The notes under the pieces are model-generated. The model made no database searches and was not told where the DNA came from. It saw nothing but the letters and a program-made list of their open reading frames with translations. A DNA stretch of 64,000 nucleotides from Trabulsiella guamensis ATCC 49490. GTDB taxonomy: Bacteria; Pseudomonadota; Gammaproteobacteria; Enterobacterales; Enterobacteriaceae. Positions 27,659 to 38,028 of the stretch are shown in pieces. Every line of letters begins with the position of its first letter. Positions within the stretch are counted from its first letter, which is position 1. A program made the position numbers and the translations under genes. The stretch covers positions 1 to 64,000 of the forward strand of contig NZ_JMTB01000091.1 in assembly GCF_000734965.1 (NCBI RefSeq), in the 5' to 3' direction.

Positions 27659-28542
27659 TCCCCCTGAGCCTCTCGGGTCTGCGTCGCTATCCACGCGGCA
27701 AAGTCTCGCATCGCGACGGTTTCCTGGCGTGACTGCAGGCGCGTTAACCAGTATCCGCCGAGACTGATTTGTGTACTGAATGGCTGAACAATGCGTTCGG
27801 TATTCAGCAAATGCGTGAACATCCCCGGCGGCGCGATAGCGATCCCCGCTCCCGCTTGCGCCGCTTCCAGCATGGTAATGGAGGAATCAAACACCATTAC
27901 CGGATGCGTGGGAGACGGTGCCCGTTCACCCGCAGCCTGTAACCAGGCATTCCATTCATCTCGTCGATAAGAGCGCAGCAGGGTAAATTTCAGCACATCC
28001 GCCGGGTACTGTAATTCTCCCGCCAGTAAGGGTGAACACAGCGGCGACAACGGCGCATCACAGAGAAAAATCGCCTCGGTACCGTGCCAGGCACCGCTGC
28101 CAAACCGAATGGTGTAATCCAGCCCTTCTGCGGCAGGATCGACCCGGTTGTTATGGGTGGAGAGATGTAAATCGATGTGCGAAAAGCGGCGGCGAAAGCT
28201 GTCCAGCCGGGAGAGGAGAAAGCCTGTCGCGAACGTCCCCACCACGCCGATCTTCAGTTTTTCCCGCCGCTGGCTGGCCGCAAAGCGATCCAGCGTATCG
28301 GCAATCCTGTCGAACGAATCATTCAGCACTGGCAGCAGGTTTTCCCCTTCGGTAGTCAGCATCAGACCACGTGATACGCGGGCAAACAGCTGACAGTTGA
28401 GGTGTGCTTCCAGCGCTTTCACCTGCTGGCTGATGGCCGAATGCGTGACGTTCAGTTCAATAGCCGCGTGAGTAAAACTTAAGTGTCGAGCCGCGGCTTC
28501 GAACGCACGCAGGGCATTCAGCGGAATATAGCTTCGGGTCAT
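27655..28542 (-). CDS. ampR: LysR-type regulator of the beta-lactamase, AmpR
   Basis: A 295-residue LysR protein that matches AmpR along its length. The N-terminal helix-turn-helix is in LSFTHAAIELNVTHSAISQQ. The effector domain keeps AmpR hallmarks: STHNNRVDPAAEGLDYTIRFG, LRSYRRDEWNAWLQAAGE and PSPTHPVMVFDSS. AmpR senses cell-wall muropeptides: UDP-MurNAc-pentapeptide keeps ampC off, and anhydro-muropeptides turn it on. It is divergent from ampC and its last bases overlap the end of the metal transporter gene by 4 bp, convergently. Confidence 0.95.
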   Translation of the reverse strand: MTRSYIPLNALRAFEAAARHLSFTHAAIELNVTHSAISQQVKALEAHLNCQLFARVSRGLMLTTEGENLLPVLNDSFDRIADTLDRFAASQRREKLKIGVVGTFATGFLLSRLDSFRRRFSHIDLHLSTHNNRVDPAAEGLDYTIRFGSGAWHGTEAIFLCDAPLSPLCSPLLAGELQYPADVLKFTLLRSYRRDEWNAWLQAAGERAPSPTHPVMVFDSSITMLEAAQAGAGIAIAPPGMFTHLLNTERIVQPFSTQISLGGYWLTRLQSRQETVAMRDFAAWIATQTREAQGD

Positions 28543-28570
28543 GGTGTCTTCTGTAAGAAAAACTTCAGGC

Positions 28571-28608
28571 AGCTGCTAAATTTAATCGTTTGCCAGCGGT
28601 TGTCAAAT
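28571..28608. promoter_or_regulatory. AmpR operator between ampR and ampC
   Basis: The sequence CTGCTAAATTTAATCGTTTG starting at 28573 closely resembles the conserved AmpR-binding region of Citrobacter freundii and Enterobacter cloacae (as I recall it, CTGCTAAATTTAACCGTTTG). It lies about 70-105 bp before the ampC start. This supports beta-lactam-inducible control of ampC. Confidence 0.75.
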
Positions 28609-28662
28609 CCCACAGACTGAGCGCGTCTCAAGGGCCCGGACACCTCATCTTCTTCATGCTAA

Positions 28663-29835
<1,173 letters not shown>

Positions 29836-29842
29836 ACAGGCG

Positions 29843-29869
29843 AAAAAAAAGCCCGAGAACCTCGGGCTT
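29843..29869. terminator. Terminator between convergent ampC and proP
   Basis: The stem GCCCGAG (29851-29857) pairs with CTCGGGC (29861-29867). Read on the minus strand it is followed by eight T residues, a strong terminator for proP. On the plus strand it ends ampC with a weaker T stretch. Confidence 0.85.
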
Positions 29870-29876
29870 ATAACCG

Positions 29877-31379
29877 TTACTCATTTATTTTCGGATGCTG
29901 TGACACCAGCCGCGACCGTTTTTCCTGCAGGTCGGCGATCTCTTTATCGATATCCTCGATTTTCTGCTCGATGTTATCGTGATGCTCCTGCAGGATCTCC
30001 CTTGCTTCCTGGATGTCAGATGCCGCAGGAGTCGCGCCTTTCAGCGGACGGTTGGCGGTCTCTTTCATCGTAATACCGGTAATCAGACCGACAACAGCAA
30101 TCACCATCAGGTAGTACGCCGGCATCATCAGGTTCTGCGACGCTTCCACCAGCCATGCGGCGAGTGTTGGCGTCAGACCGGCCACCAGTACCGAAATATT
30201 AAACGCGGCAGCCAGCGCACTGTAGCGGATGTGCGTCGGGAACATCGCAGGCAGCGACGACGCCATCACCCCGGTAAAACAGTTAAGCACCACCGCCAGC
30301 ATCAACAGACCGGCGAAAATCAGGCCAATCACATCGCTGTTAATCAGAATGAAGGCCGGGATTGCCAGCGCGAACAACGCCACGCTACCGATGATGATAA
30401 ACGGACGACGGCCAAAGCGGTCGCTCAACAGCCCCATCACCGGCTGCACGAACAGCATCCCGATCATAATCGCGATGATAATCAGTACACCATGATCTTC
30501 GGAATAATGTAGGTTGTGTGACAGGTAGCTCGGCATGTAGGTGAGCAGCATGTAGTAGGTCACGTTGGTGGAAATCACCAGACCGATACAGGCCAACAGG
30601 CTGCGCCAGTGTTTCGTGGCGATCTCTTTAAAAGAGACCTTCGGCCCGTCCTGCAGCCCTTCACGATCACCCTGCTCCAGCTTATCAACGTGTTGCTGGA
30701 ACGCCGGGGTTTCTTCGAGCGCATGACGCAGATAGAGGCCAATCAGCCCTAACGGCAGCGCGAGGAAGAACGGAATACGCCAGCCCCACTCCAGGAAGTT
30801 CGCCTCACCGACAATCGTTGAAATGAGCACCACAACACCTGCGCCCAGTACAAAACCCGCGATTGAACCAAAGTCCAGCCAGCTGCCCATGAAGCCGCGT
30901 TTGCGGTCTGGCGAATATTCGGCAACAAAAATCGACGCGCCAGTATATTCTCCACCGACCGAGAACCCCTGCGCCATTTTACAGAGCAGCAGCAGAATCG
31001 GCGCCCAGATGCCAATGGTGGCATATGACGGGATCAGACCGATACAGAATGTACTTAGGGACATAATGACGATAGTGATCGCCAGGATTTTCTGGCGGCC
31101 ATATTTATCGCCCAACATACCGAAAAACAGACCACCCAACGGGCGAATCAGAAAGGGAACCGAGAAGGTTGCCAGGGCGGCAATCATCTGTACGCTGGGG
31201 TTAGCATCGGGGAAGAAGACCTTACCCAGGGCAAACGCCACAAAACCGTAAACACCAAAATCAAACCATTCCATGGCATTTCCGAGCGACGCGGCGGTGA
31301 TCGCTTTACGCAATTTACCATCGTCGATAATCGTGACATCCCGAAGCGTGATAGGTTTTACTTTTTTCCTTTTAAGCAT
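29877..31379 (-). CDS. proP: Osmoprotectant/proton symporter ProP
   Basis: A 500-residue major facilitator protein, the same length as E. coli ProP. Twelve membrane segments span roughly residues 40-445, with the loop motif GMLGDKYGRQKI between segments 2 and 3. The C-terminal ~40 residues are a heptad-patterned coiled coil (EQKIEDIDKEIADLQEKRSR) that tunes the osmotic activation point. It imports proline, glycine betaine and other osmolytes with protons when osmolarity rises. Confidence 0.97.
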   Translation of the reverse strand: MLKRKKVKPITLRDVTIIDDGKLRKAITAASLGNAMEWFDFGVYGFVAFALGKVFFPDANPSVQMIAALATFSVPFLIRPLGGLFFGMLGDKYGRQKILAITIVIMSLSTFCIGLIPSYATIGIWAPILLLLCKMAQGFSVGGEYTGASIFVAEYSPDRKRGFMGSWLDFGSIAGFVLGAGVVVLISTIVGEANFLEWGWRIPFFLALPLGLIGLYLRHALEETPAFQQHVDKLEQGDREGLQDGPKVSFKEIATKHWRSLLACIGLVISTNVTYYMLLTYMPSYLSHNLHYSEDHGVLIIIAIMIGMLFVQPVMGLLSDRFGRRPFIIIGSVALFALAIPAFILINSDVIGLIFAGLLMLAVVLNCFTGVMASSLPAMFPTHIRYSALAAAFNISVLVAGLTPTLAAWLVEASQNLMMPAYYLMVIAVVGLITGITMKETANRPLKGATPAASDIQEAREILQEHHDNIEQKIEDIDKEIADLQEKRSRLVSQHPKINE

Positions 31380-31723
31380 TCAAATTCCTCGTAAATTTCG
31401 CCGTGAGCGCACATGTGAGGGGCAAACAAAAGGGGGTGTTCGCAATCGTGCGGTAGTGGAGCGGCGAAATGCTATGCTCCTCATTTCAAGCGTAGCAGGT
31501 TTGCCTGCACAGGCTGTTCAAGCCCTGTACAACCGAACCTGTGACGCCTGCTCTGGCAGTCAAAGATAGTGCAGGATCGCTAAATGAGATGGTCAACATC
31601 CTGCGCTCGCTTTTTTACCCTACCAGCGTTTAGATTTGTGATCAACTTCACGCAATTGATGACATCGCGTTACGTCACGTTAACAAACGTAAAAGGGTTT
31701 ACGCTTCTGCCAGAGAGGCGCGG
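31380..31723 (-). promoter_or_regulatory. proP upstream region with CRP site
   Basis: This 344-bp gap carries the proP promoters. A CRP-type site, GTGA-AGTTGA-TCAC, lies on the minus strand at about 31635-31654 and matches the site of E. coli proP P1. In E. coli, CRP represses P1, while P2 depends on Fis, CRP and RpoS. The rest holds no gene. Confidence 0.65.
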
Positions 31724-32611
31724 CTATAGCGGAGTGGCCAGCACATCGTCTGTAAACATCTCCTCCAGCATGGCTCCCGCCAGACGTTTCGCCGAACAAA
31801 GTCGTGGCATACCTAAGGCGATAGTTTGCCAGGTTTGCGTGATGGACCAACTGACAGGGTGTTTTTCTGCAGAGCACCAGCTGCCCTGCCAGCCCAGCAT
31901 CTCCCGGTGATCCATTAATGAAGCCGAGGTCGGTGATGCCAGCCACTGATGATAAAAATGGCGCGTATCCGGCGAGGCACTAATACTTTCCGCCAGATAC
32001 TGGCTGGCCATGGTCAGCAGGTTCTCTTTCAGCAGGGTTCTGACTTCGTTATTCGCCAGGCGACAGGCATCGCCAAAAGCCCCCCAGCGCAGTTCTTCAA
32101 AGACGATAAAACAGCGGCCTGCCAGCGACCAGCCGTCGTAGCTACCCGCATGCCAGCGGGTAAAGACCTGGTCGCTGTGTTCACCGGCATGCACCATCAG
32201 CCCACGCTGCGACAGCGCGCGCTGTTTATGCCCGGCGCGCTGCTGAAATTGCTCCGCAACCGCGCCGTACTGCTGGCGAAGCTCCGCCGATGCGCGCCCT
32301 TTTTCCTGTAAGGAAAAGAGATACTGGCTCATGCGCGTGAGCGCCAGATGTCCGGGGTCGAACATCCCCGCCAGTTTTTCCGCCAGCCGGAGGCGGACCG
32401 CCGGGTTATCGCCCGTCGTACCCGACACCGCCCACGGCGTCAGTTGCACTTGTGATACCACTTCTTTCAATAGTTGCTCGCGAAAAAGCTGCTGCTGCGG
32501 CGCCACGGAACCCGGTCGGGGATTCTCAATGCCCAACACCAGTTCGACGATAAATTTTGGATGAATGGATTCCAGATGACGCCCCGGACCTTCCAGTAAT
32601 TGCCTGTTCAT
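31724..32611 (-). CDS. yjcZ: Conserved protein YjcZ
   Basis: A 295-residue soluble protein matching YjcZ in gene order and length. It is rich in helices, with no signal peptide or membrane segment and no known catalytic motif that I recognise. In E. coli yjcZ is linked to crfC and has been reported as a multicopy suppressor affecting motility. Here its start overlaps the crfC stop by 4 bp (ATGA), so the two are co-translated. The molecular function is unknown. Confidence 0.85.
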   Translation of the reverse strand: MNRQLLEGPGRHLESIHPKFIVELVLGIENPRPGSVAPQQQLFREQLLKEVVSQVQLTPWAVSGTTGDNPAVRLRLAEKLAGMFDPGHLALTRMSQYLFSLQEKGRASAELRQQYGAVAEQFQQRAGHKQRALSQRGLMVHAGEHSDQVFTRWHAGSYDGWSLAGRCFIVFEELRWGAFGDACRLANNEVRTLLKENLLTMASQYLAESISASPDTRHFYHQWLASPTSASLMDHREMLGWQGSWCSAEKHPVSWSITQTWQTIALGMPRLCSAKRLAGAMLEEMFTDDVLATPL

Positions 32612-34935
32612 GACTGTTCGACCGAAAAAAGTGTCTGAATATCATCGCGAAGCAGACGCGCATCCTCCTGGATCCACCGGACAGTGGACAGGCTTTGTTG
32701 AAGCTGGAGATTTAGCGTCATCACCGCGGACTGGTGCTGCTGACGTAAATTAAGGCTTTCCTGCAAATTCTTTTGCAGTCCGGCGAGGTTCTGCGAAAAG
32801 CCGGCGAAAAAGGTGGTCATGCCGGCGGTCACCGCCACATCCACCTGTGCTCCCAGCGCTTTCAGGATCTGTTCAAAAAACTGAGAGATATGGAAAATGA
32901 GCTTGTGCTTCAGGGCTGGAATATCAATAACGTATCGTGCCTGCGTCATGACGTAGTCGTCCCATCCCCAGCCGGGGTTATTCAACCAGCGCGAGACGGA
33001 TTCCCGCATTCCGCCGCGCGGTAGCGCGCTGACCGGCGTATCTTCACGGGCAATGGCATCGGCAAATACCAGCGGTATATTAAAATCCACCAGTCCGGCG
33101 CGAAACGGTGGCAGGCTGATCCGCGCACGAAATCCGGCTTTGCCCAGCTCTTCTTTGATATGGAGTTCAATCGGGCGCAACGCCTCTTCCAGCGTGCGCG
33201 TCAGGCTGATTTCCAGCTGGGTAAAGCGCTGCGACAGCTCGCGCGTCAGCGTCTGCTGTGTCGTCAGCAACACGTTCTCGCAACCCTGGCGAATTTTACT
33301 CAACAGGCAGTGTGCCTCGCTTTCCGCAGTGAGCACCACCTGGCCTGTGTCGCCATTGTCTGCCATCCGAACGTCAACCGTCACGTCGCCACACAGCGTG
33401 CGCAGATTTTCCTCCGCAAACCAGTGGGTGACGCTTTGCACCGCGCTTGCCTGCTGCGTTGCGATAAAGTCTTCTACCGCGGACAGCGCCTCGACCACCT
33501 CATGATGCACTTCTTCGGTGACGCCACGCCTGCGCGCTTCAAACTGCGCCATACTCTCCTCCAGCCCGTCGATATTATGCTGAAGTTTGTCGAACGCCAC
33601 GGTCATCCCTTGATGGCGAAAATCGAGATAATCCTGAGCCTGCGTCGCATAGTTGAGCAATTTATGCGACGCAGAACGCAGCGCGAACAGTGACGCATGC
33701 GTATGCGCTGCGTGCAGCAAATTGCGGATGGGCTGTTCAAACAGCGAATCTTCCCACAGCAATTCAGCCGCATGACGCATTTTGCCCGCTTCCTGCAAAT
33801 CCTCATTGCGCCAGCGTCGTCCCAGCGCCGCCTCGGCAAAATCCTGCACCCAACGCTGCTCTTCCGGCGATGGCAGTTTGCCGTACACGTTCAGCTCATG
33901 TCGCGCCCGGTTTGCCAGATAGCCCCACATCGACGAGACCGGGAAAATCTGCCTGGGTGTAATACATCCTTTCATCAGCGTGCCGGAAATCAGCGCCCGT
34001 ACCTGGTCTTCGTCATCGCTGTTACGATCCTTTTGATCAAACTTATTCACCAGTGCATACAGCGGCACCGATTGCCCGACGGCCGCAATCGCCTGTCGCA
34101 TCTCTTCATCAGAGACCGATTTGAGTTGGGTGTAGTCCATTACCGCCAGCACCGCGGAGGCGCGCGACAGTTGTTCACTGAGCATTTTTTGCAGATGTGG
34201 TTGCCCGGCTTCGTTCGGCCCTGGCGTATCCAGCAATGTCAGTTGCCCCGGAAAGTTCCCCATGCCTGAGAGATGGGCAAATTCCACTTCAATCACCGGA
34301 ATATGTTCAATCGCGGCATATTCAGCGAACGGAAATTCTGCCTCCAGCGCCTGCGAAAGTCGCACCAGATCATTAAGACTTTTCAGGCAATGAAAAATCG
34401 GCTGCGCGCCCAGGTAATGTTTTTCAAACGCCACACCGTGGGAAATATGATCCAGCAGCGTATTCATGTCTTTATCAAGCTCAAGCCTTTCGGCCAGCGC
34501 AGTGCGATCGATGTGGCTGATTTTATTCTGCAATTCCTGCATTAACTGATCGATTGGTTCAGGATGAGTAAAATGCAGGCCGGGTTCTTTTTGCCCCGGC
34601 GTGTGGCGAATTAGCGTGGGGATCGCTGTCATCGGGCGATTACGGTTAGGTAAAACCTCAGTCCCGACAATCGCATTAATGGTTGTCGACTTTCCGGCTT
34701 TCATCGTGCCGACAATCGCCAGAACCATTTCCAGACGGGTGATCTTTCGTAATTCATTATTGAGCGTCGCCTGTTGGGTGTTAATCCCCTCGGGGCTGAA
34801 ATGCAATGGACGTGGGGCCGCCTGAGCATTTTGCGCGCTCACGGGAAGGGTTTTCAAACTCTGTAAATGTCGCAGAGCCAGCTGCAGTAAGCGTTCCGCT
34901 TCCTGGCTCAATTCATATATTGTCTGTGTGTACAT
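32608..34935 (-). CDS. crfC: Dynamin-like GTPase CrfC (YjdA)
   Basis: A 775-residue bacterial dynamin-like protein. The GTPase domain has G1 GTMKAGKS at 76-83, G3 LLDTPGPNEAG and G4 VNKFDQKD. Long helical regions follow, as in dynamin stalks. E. coli CrfC (742 residues) binds the DNA polymerase clamp and helps link nascent DNA strands and segregate chromosomes. This copy is about 30 residues longer. The region after the gene start at 34935 opens onto a 339-bp divergent gap. Confidence 0.9.
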   Translation of the reverse strand: MYTQTIYELSQEAERLLQLALRHLQSLKTLPVSAQNAQAAPRPLHFSPEGINTQQATLNNELRKITRLEMVLAIVGTMKAGKSTTINAIVGTEVLPNRNRPMTAIPTLIRHTPGQKEPGLHFTHPEPIDQLMQELQNKISHIDRTALAERLELDKDMNTLLDHISHGVAFEKHYLGAQPIFHCLKSLNDLVRLSQALEAEFPFAEYAAIEHIPVIEVEFAHLSGMGNFPGQLTLLDTPGPNEAGQPHLQKMLSEQLSRASAVLAVMDYTQLKSVSDEEMRQAIAAVGQSVPLYALVNKFDQKDRNSDDEDQVRALISGTLMKGCITPRQIFPVSSMWGYLANRARHELNVYGKLPSPEEQRWVQDFAEAALGRRWRNEDLQEAGKMRHAAELLWEDSLFEQPIRNLLHAAHTHASLFALRSASHKLLNYATQAQDYLDFRHQGMTVAFDKLQHNIDGLEESMAQFEARRRGVTEEVHHEVVEALSAVEDFIATQQASAVQSVTHWFAEENLRTLCGDVTVDVRMADNGDTGQVVLTAESEAHCLLSKIRQGCENVLLTTQQTLTRELSQRFTQLEISLTRTLEEALRPIELHIKEELGKAGFRARISLPPFRAGLVDFNIPLVFADAIAREDTPVSALPRGGMRESVSRWLNNPGWGWDDYVMTQARYVIDIPALKHKLIFHISQFFEQILKALGAQVDVAVTAGMTTFFAGFSQNLAGLQKNLQESLNLRQQHQSAVMTLNLQLQQSLSTVRWIQEDARLLRDDIQTLFSVEQS

Positions 34936-35200
34936 GGTTAAAGAATTTCCTTAACGCAAATTACATTACTTTTATTTCTCTGAACTTTTAACAGCCAGAT
35001 ATTATTTTTATATTCAGTCGTTTTTATAATATTTTATGTTTACTCTGGTGCTCAATAATTATTATTCTGGCGGTGCTTTAGATAAAGCAGAGATTAACAG
35101 CGTAGCGCATTTTCTAAAATATTCAGAACATATCGTTATTTATTTTCATATCGGTAACGCGTGCTTTGCCGTGCGGCGCCGTCGTCTGCGTGAAATAGCA

Positions 35201-35229
35201 CCGACAAAAGTGTGGATTTGCGGTATAAT
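35201..35229 (+). promoter_or_regulatory. Sigma-70 promoter of yjdM
   Basis: A perfect -10 box TATAAT lies at 35224-35229, with a -35-like CCGACA at 35201-35206 and a 17-bp spacer. It is 45 bp before the yjdM start. The rest of the 34936-35274 gap is AT-rich and shows no gene. Confidence 0.6.
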
Positions 35230-35274
35230 TAGGCCTATTTTCGGCGATCTGCCATTTTTAAGAGGACTTTTTCA

Positions 35275-35610
35275 ATGCAACTTCCACACTGCCCAAAATG
35301 CAATTCCGAATATACTTATGAAGACAATGGTATGTACGTCTGCCCGGAATGCGCGCATGAATGGAACGATGCGGAACCCGCTCAGGAGAGCGATGCGCTG
35401 ATCGTGAAAGATGCGAATGGCAATCTGCTGGCCGACGGCGACAGCGTTACCGTCATCAAAGATCTCAAAGTCAAAGGCAGCTCTTCGATGCTGAAAATCG
35501 GCACCAAAGTGAAGAATATTCGTCTGGTCGAAGGCGATCATAACATCGACTGCAAAATTGACGGCTTTGGTCCGATGAAGCTCAAGTCAGAATTTGTGAA
35601 GAAGAACTAA
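35275..35610 (+). CDS. yjdM: Zinc-ribbon protein YjdM (PhnA family)
   Basis: A 111-residue protein. The N-terminal zinc ribbon has cysteine pairs at 6/9 and 23/26 (CPKC, CPEC). The C-terminal beta-barrel ([40 protein letters not shown]) is the PhnA-type domain. E. coli YjdM was once called PhnA but is not phosphonoacetate hydrolase and is not needed for phosphonate use. Its role is not established. Confidence 0.93.
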   Translation: MQLPHCPKCNSEYTYEDNGMYVCPECAHEWNDAEPAQESDALIVKDANGNLLADGDSVTVIKDLKVKGSSSMLKIGTKVKNIRLVEGDHNIDCKIDGFGPMKLKSEFVKKN

Positions 35611-35616
35611 ATTGCC

Positions 35617-35642
35617 GCCCGGTGGCGCTTCGCTTACCGGGC
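35617..35642. repeat. REP-like palindrome after yjdM
   Basis: GCCCGGT and ACCGGGC arms (35617-35623 and 35636-35642) flank GGCGCTTCGCTT, a typical enterobacterial REP (palindromic unit) sequence placed in an intergenic gap. Confidence 0.7.
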
Positions 35643-35689
35643 TGCCCCTGACTACACTTAACAGGCTTCTCTTACCTGAGGTAACGAAT

Positions 35690-36124
35690 ATGCCGTTAAG
35701 TCCCTACATCTCCTTTGGTGGCAATTGTGCTAAGGCCATTGCCTTCTATCAACACGCGCTCGGTGCAGAACTGGCGTACAAAATCACCTTCGGCGAAATG
35801 CCCAAAGAGGCGCAAAACAGCGAAGATGGCTGCGCGTCGACCATGTCATACCCGGATGACGCTATCGCCCATTCCAACGTCCGTATCGCCGGTAGCGATA
35901 TCATGATGAGCGATGGCCTCACCAGTGACCGGGCGAACTATTCCGGCTTTACGCTGGTCATCGACACCCAGAATACAGAAGAAGGTAAACGCTGGTTCGA
36001 TAACCTGGCCGAAAGTGGAAAAATCGAAATGGCCTGGCAGGAGACGTTCTGGGCGCACGGTTTTGGCAAAGTGGTCGATCAATTCGGCGTGCCATGGATG
36101 ATCAACGTCCTCAAACAACATTAA
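35690..36124 (+). CDS. yjdN: VOC-family protein YjdN (PhnB-like)
   Basis: A 144-residue glyoxalase/bleomycin-resistance-fold protein. It has the PhnB-like pattern: YISFGGNCAKAIAFYQHALG, then MSDGLTSDRANYSGFTLVID and a C-terminal WMINVLKQH. The ATG at 35690 gives the usual MPLSPY start; the frame extends 26 codons upstream without support. In E. coli yjdN lies before phnC; here it is directly followed by phnF. No role in phosphonate breakdown has been shown. Confidence 0.9.
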   Translation: MPLSPYISFGGNCAKAIAFYQHALGAELAYKITFGEMPKEAQNSEDGCASTMSYPDDAIAHSNVRIAGSDIMMSDGLTSDRANYSGFTLVIDTQNTEEGKRWFDNLAESGKIEMAWQETFWAHGFGKVVDQFGVPWMINVLKQH

Positions 36125-36131
36125 TTCCCTG

Positions 36132-36150
36132 CCTTCCCGCCCCGGGAAGG
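36132..36150 (+). terminator. Hairpin after yjdN
   Basis: CCTTCCCG and CGGGAAGG form a perfect 8-bp stem with a 3-base loop 7 bp after the yjdN stop. The following stretch is only moderately T-rich, so termination may be partial. Confidence 0.55.
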
Positions 36151-36268
36151 CGTCTTCAATTCTTCATCCTTCATTAACAGACTTGTCACACTCCAGGCTC
36201 ACGATGTTGCCACATCCCCTGCTTGCGTATGCGCAAAGGCTCATCTGAACCGCGAGGTATTGACAATC

Positions 36269-36994
36269 ATGCACTTGTCCAGACATCCGACCAGTTACCC
36301 AACACGTTATCAGGAGATTGCCGCGAAACTTGAGCAGGAGCTCCGCAATCACTATCGCTGCGGCGACTGGCTGCCCGCCGAGCATCAGCTGGCGGCACGT
36401 TTTGAAGTGAACCGCCATACCCTGCGCCGCGCCATCGATCAACTGGTGGAGAAAGGCTGGGTGCAGCGTCGTCAGGGGATCGGCGTGCTGGTGCTGATGC
36501 GCCCGTTCGACTACCCGCTGAATTCCCAGGCGCGGTTCAGCCAGAACCTGCTCGATCAGGGTAGCCATCCCACCAGCGAAAAACTGCTGTCGGTGCTGCG
36601 CCCGGCGTCGGGCCACGTTGCCGATGCGCTCGGCGTGCAGGAAGGCGACAACGTCATCCATCTGCGCACCCTGCGCCGGGTGAACGGCATCGCCCTGTGT
36701 CTTATCGACCACTATTTTTCTGACATGACCTTCTGGCCTGAGCTGCAAACCTTCAGCAGCGGCTCGCTACACGACTTTCTTCGCGATCGGCTGAACGTGT
36801 CGCTGAAGCGTACACAGACCCGTATCAGCGCCCGCCGCGCCCAGGCCAAAGAGAGCAACGTGCTGGAGATCCCCAACCTGGCGCCGCTGCTCTGCGTACG
36901 CACTCTGAACCACCGTGACGGTGAGGTCAACGCGGCGGAATACTCCGTCAGCCTGACCCGCGCTGACATGATCGAATTCACTATGGAGCACTGA
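36269..36994 (+). CDS. phnF: GntR-family regulator PhnF
   Basis: A 241-residue protein, the same length as E. coli PhnF. The N-terminal winged helix is in LPAEHQLAARFEVNRHTLRR; the C-terminal UTRA ligand domain ends in TRADMIEFTMEH. It is the presumed local regulator of the phosphonate operon. Here it is the first gene of the operon because phnCDE are missing. Its stop overlaps nothing, but phnG starts on the next base. The ATG at 36269 was preferred over 36260 because it gives the family start MHLS. Confidence 0.94.
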   Translation: MHLSRHPTSYPTRYQEIAAKLEQELRNHYRCGDWLPAEHQLAARFEVNRHTLRRAIDQLVEKGWVQRRQGIGVLVLMRPFDYPLNSQARFSQNLLDQGSHPTSEKLLSVLRPASGHVADALGVQEGDNVIHLRTLRRVNGIALCLIDHYFSDMTFWPELQTFSSGSLHDFLRDRLNVSLKRTQTRISARRAQAKESNVLEIPNLAPLLCVRTLNHRDGEVNAAEYSVSLTRADMIEFTMEH

Positions 36995-37447
36995 ATGCAT
37001 TTTGATACCGCAACCCGTCAGCGCTGGCTATCGGCGCTGTCACATAGCGACCCTGCCGCACTCAGCGCGCGGATGCAGGCGCTGGAACTGTCGCCCGACT
37101 ATGAACTCATCCGCGCCCCGGAAACCGGGCTGGTACAGATCCAGGCGCGGATGGGCGGCACCGGTGATCGCTTTTTTGCCGGCGACGCCACCCTGACCCG
37201 CGCGGTGATCCGCCTCGCGGACGGCACCCTCGGCTACAGCTGGGTGCTCGGGCGCGATAAACCGCACGCGGAACGCTGCGCGGTCATCGACGCCCTGCTG
37301 CAATTACAACCCCATTTCCAGACCCTGATGGAAACCCTGATTAGCCCACTGGAGGCAGCGCGGACGGCACAGATCAATGCCCGTCGCGCCGAAGTCGATG
37401 CCAGCCGGGTCGACTTCTTTACGCTGGTTCGCGGAGACAACGCATGA
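36995..37447 (+). CDS. phnG: C-P lyase core subunit PhnG
   Basis: A 150-residue protein matching PhnG ([40 protein letters not shown]). PhnG, PhnH, PhnI and PhnJ form the core C-P lyase complex. Together with PhnI it helps attach the phosphonate to ATP, displacing adenine. It starts one base after phnF and overlaps phnH by 4 bp. Confidence 0.95.
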   Translation: MHFDTATRQRWLSALSHSDPAALSARMQALELSPDYELIRAPETGLVQIQARMGGTGDRFFAGDATLTRAVIRLADGTLGYSWVLGRDKPHAERCAVIDALLQLQPHFQTLMETLISPLEAARTAQINARRAEVDASRVDFFTLVRGDNA

Positions 37448-38028
37448 CATTACAGACCGCCTTTACACTTCCGGTGCAGGATGCCCAACACTGTTTTCGT
37501 CGCCTGCTGAAAGCGATGAGCGAGCCAGGCGTTATCGTCTCGCTGCATCTGCTCAGGCATGGCTGGCAGCCGCTCAATCTCGCCACCACCAGCGTGTTAC
37601 TGACGCTGGCTGATAATGACACGCCGGTATGGCTGTCTGCGGCGGTGAACAATGATATCGCCCGTCAGAACTTACGTTTTCATACCAACGCGCCGCTGGT
37701 GGATCAGCCGCAGCAGGCAGTTTTCGCCGTGGCGGATGAGACGCTGAGCGCTGAGCAACTGAACGCGATGAGCGCCGGGAGTGCCGTCGCCCCGGAAACC
37801 AGCGCGACGCTGATTGTGCAGGTCGCCGGACTGAGCGGCGGACGCATGTTGCGTCTGACCGGTGCGGGTATTGCAGAAGAGCGGATGATCGCCCCTCAGT
37901 TACCGGAGTGCCTGTTGCATGAACTGACCGAGCGCCCGCACCCGTTCCCGCTGGGCGTTGACCTGATCCTCACCTGCGGCGAGCGCCTGATGGCAATCCC
38001 GCGGACTACTCATGTCGAGGTGTGCTGA
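37444..38028 (+). CDS. phnH: C-P lyase core subunit PhnH
   Basis: A 194-residue PhnH-family protein ([37 protein letters not shown]). It is a structural subunit of the core complex with a pyridoxal-transferase-like fold but no cofactor. Its TGA stop shares a base with the phnI start (TGATG). Confidence 0.95.
   Translation: MTLQTAFTLPVQDAQHCFRRLLKAMSEPGVIVSLHLLRHGWQPLNLATTSVLLTLADNDTPVWLSAAVNNDIARQNLRFHTNAPLVDQPQQAVFAVADETLSAEQLNAMSAGSAVAPETSATLIVQVAGLSGGRMLRLTGAGIAEERMIAPQLPECLLHELTERPHPFPLGVDLILTCGERLMAIPRTTHVEVC

Noticed and set aside
35036-35401. 121-codon plus-strand frame before and into yjdM
   Set aside because: It runs over the yjdM promoter and out of frame into yjdM; no recognisable domain.
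36170-36215. Possible Pho box before phnF (TTGTCAC at about 36181-36187)
   Set aside because: Only one half-site is good; the required second CTGTCAT-like repeat 11 bp away is not present.
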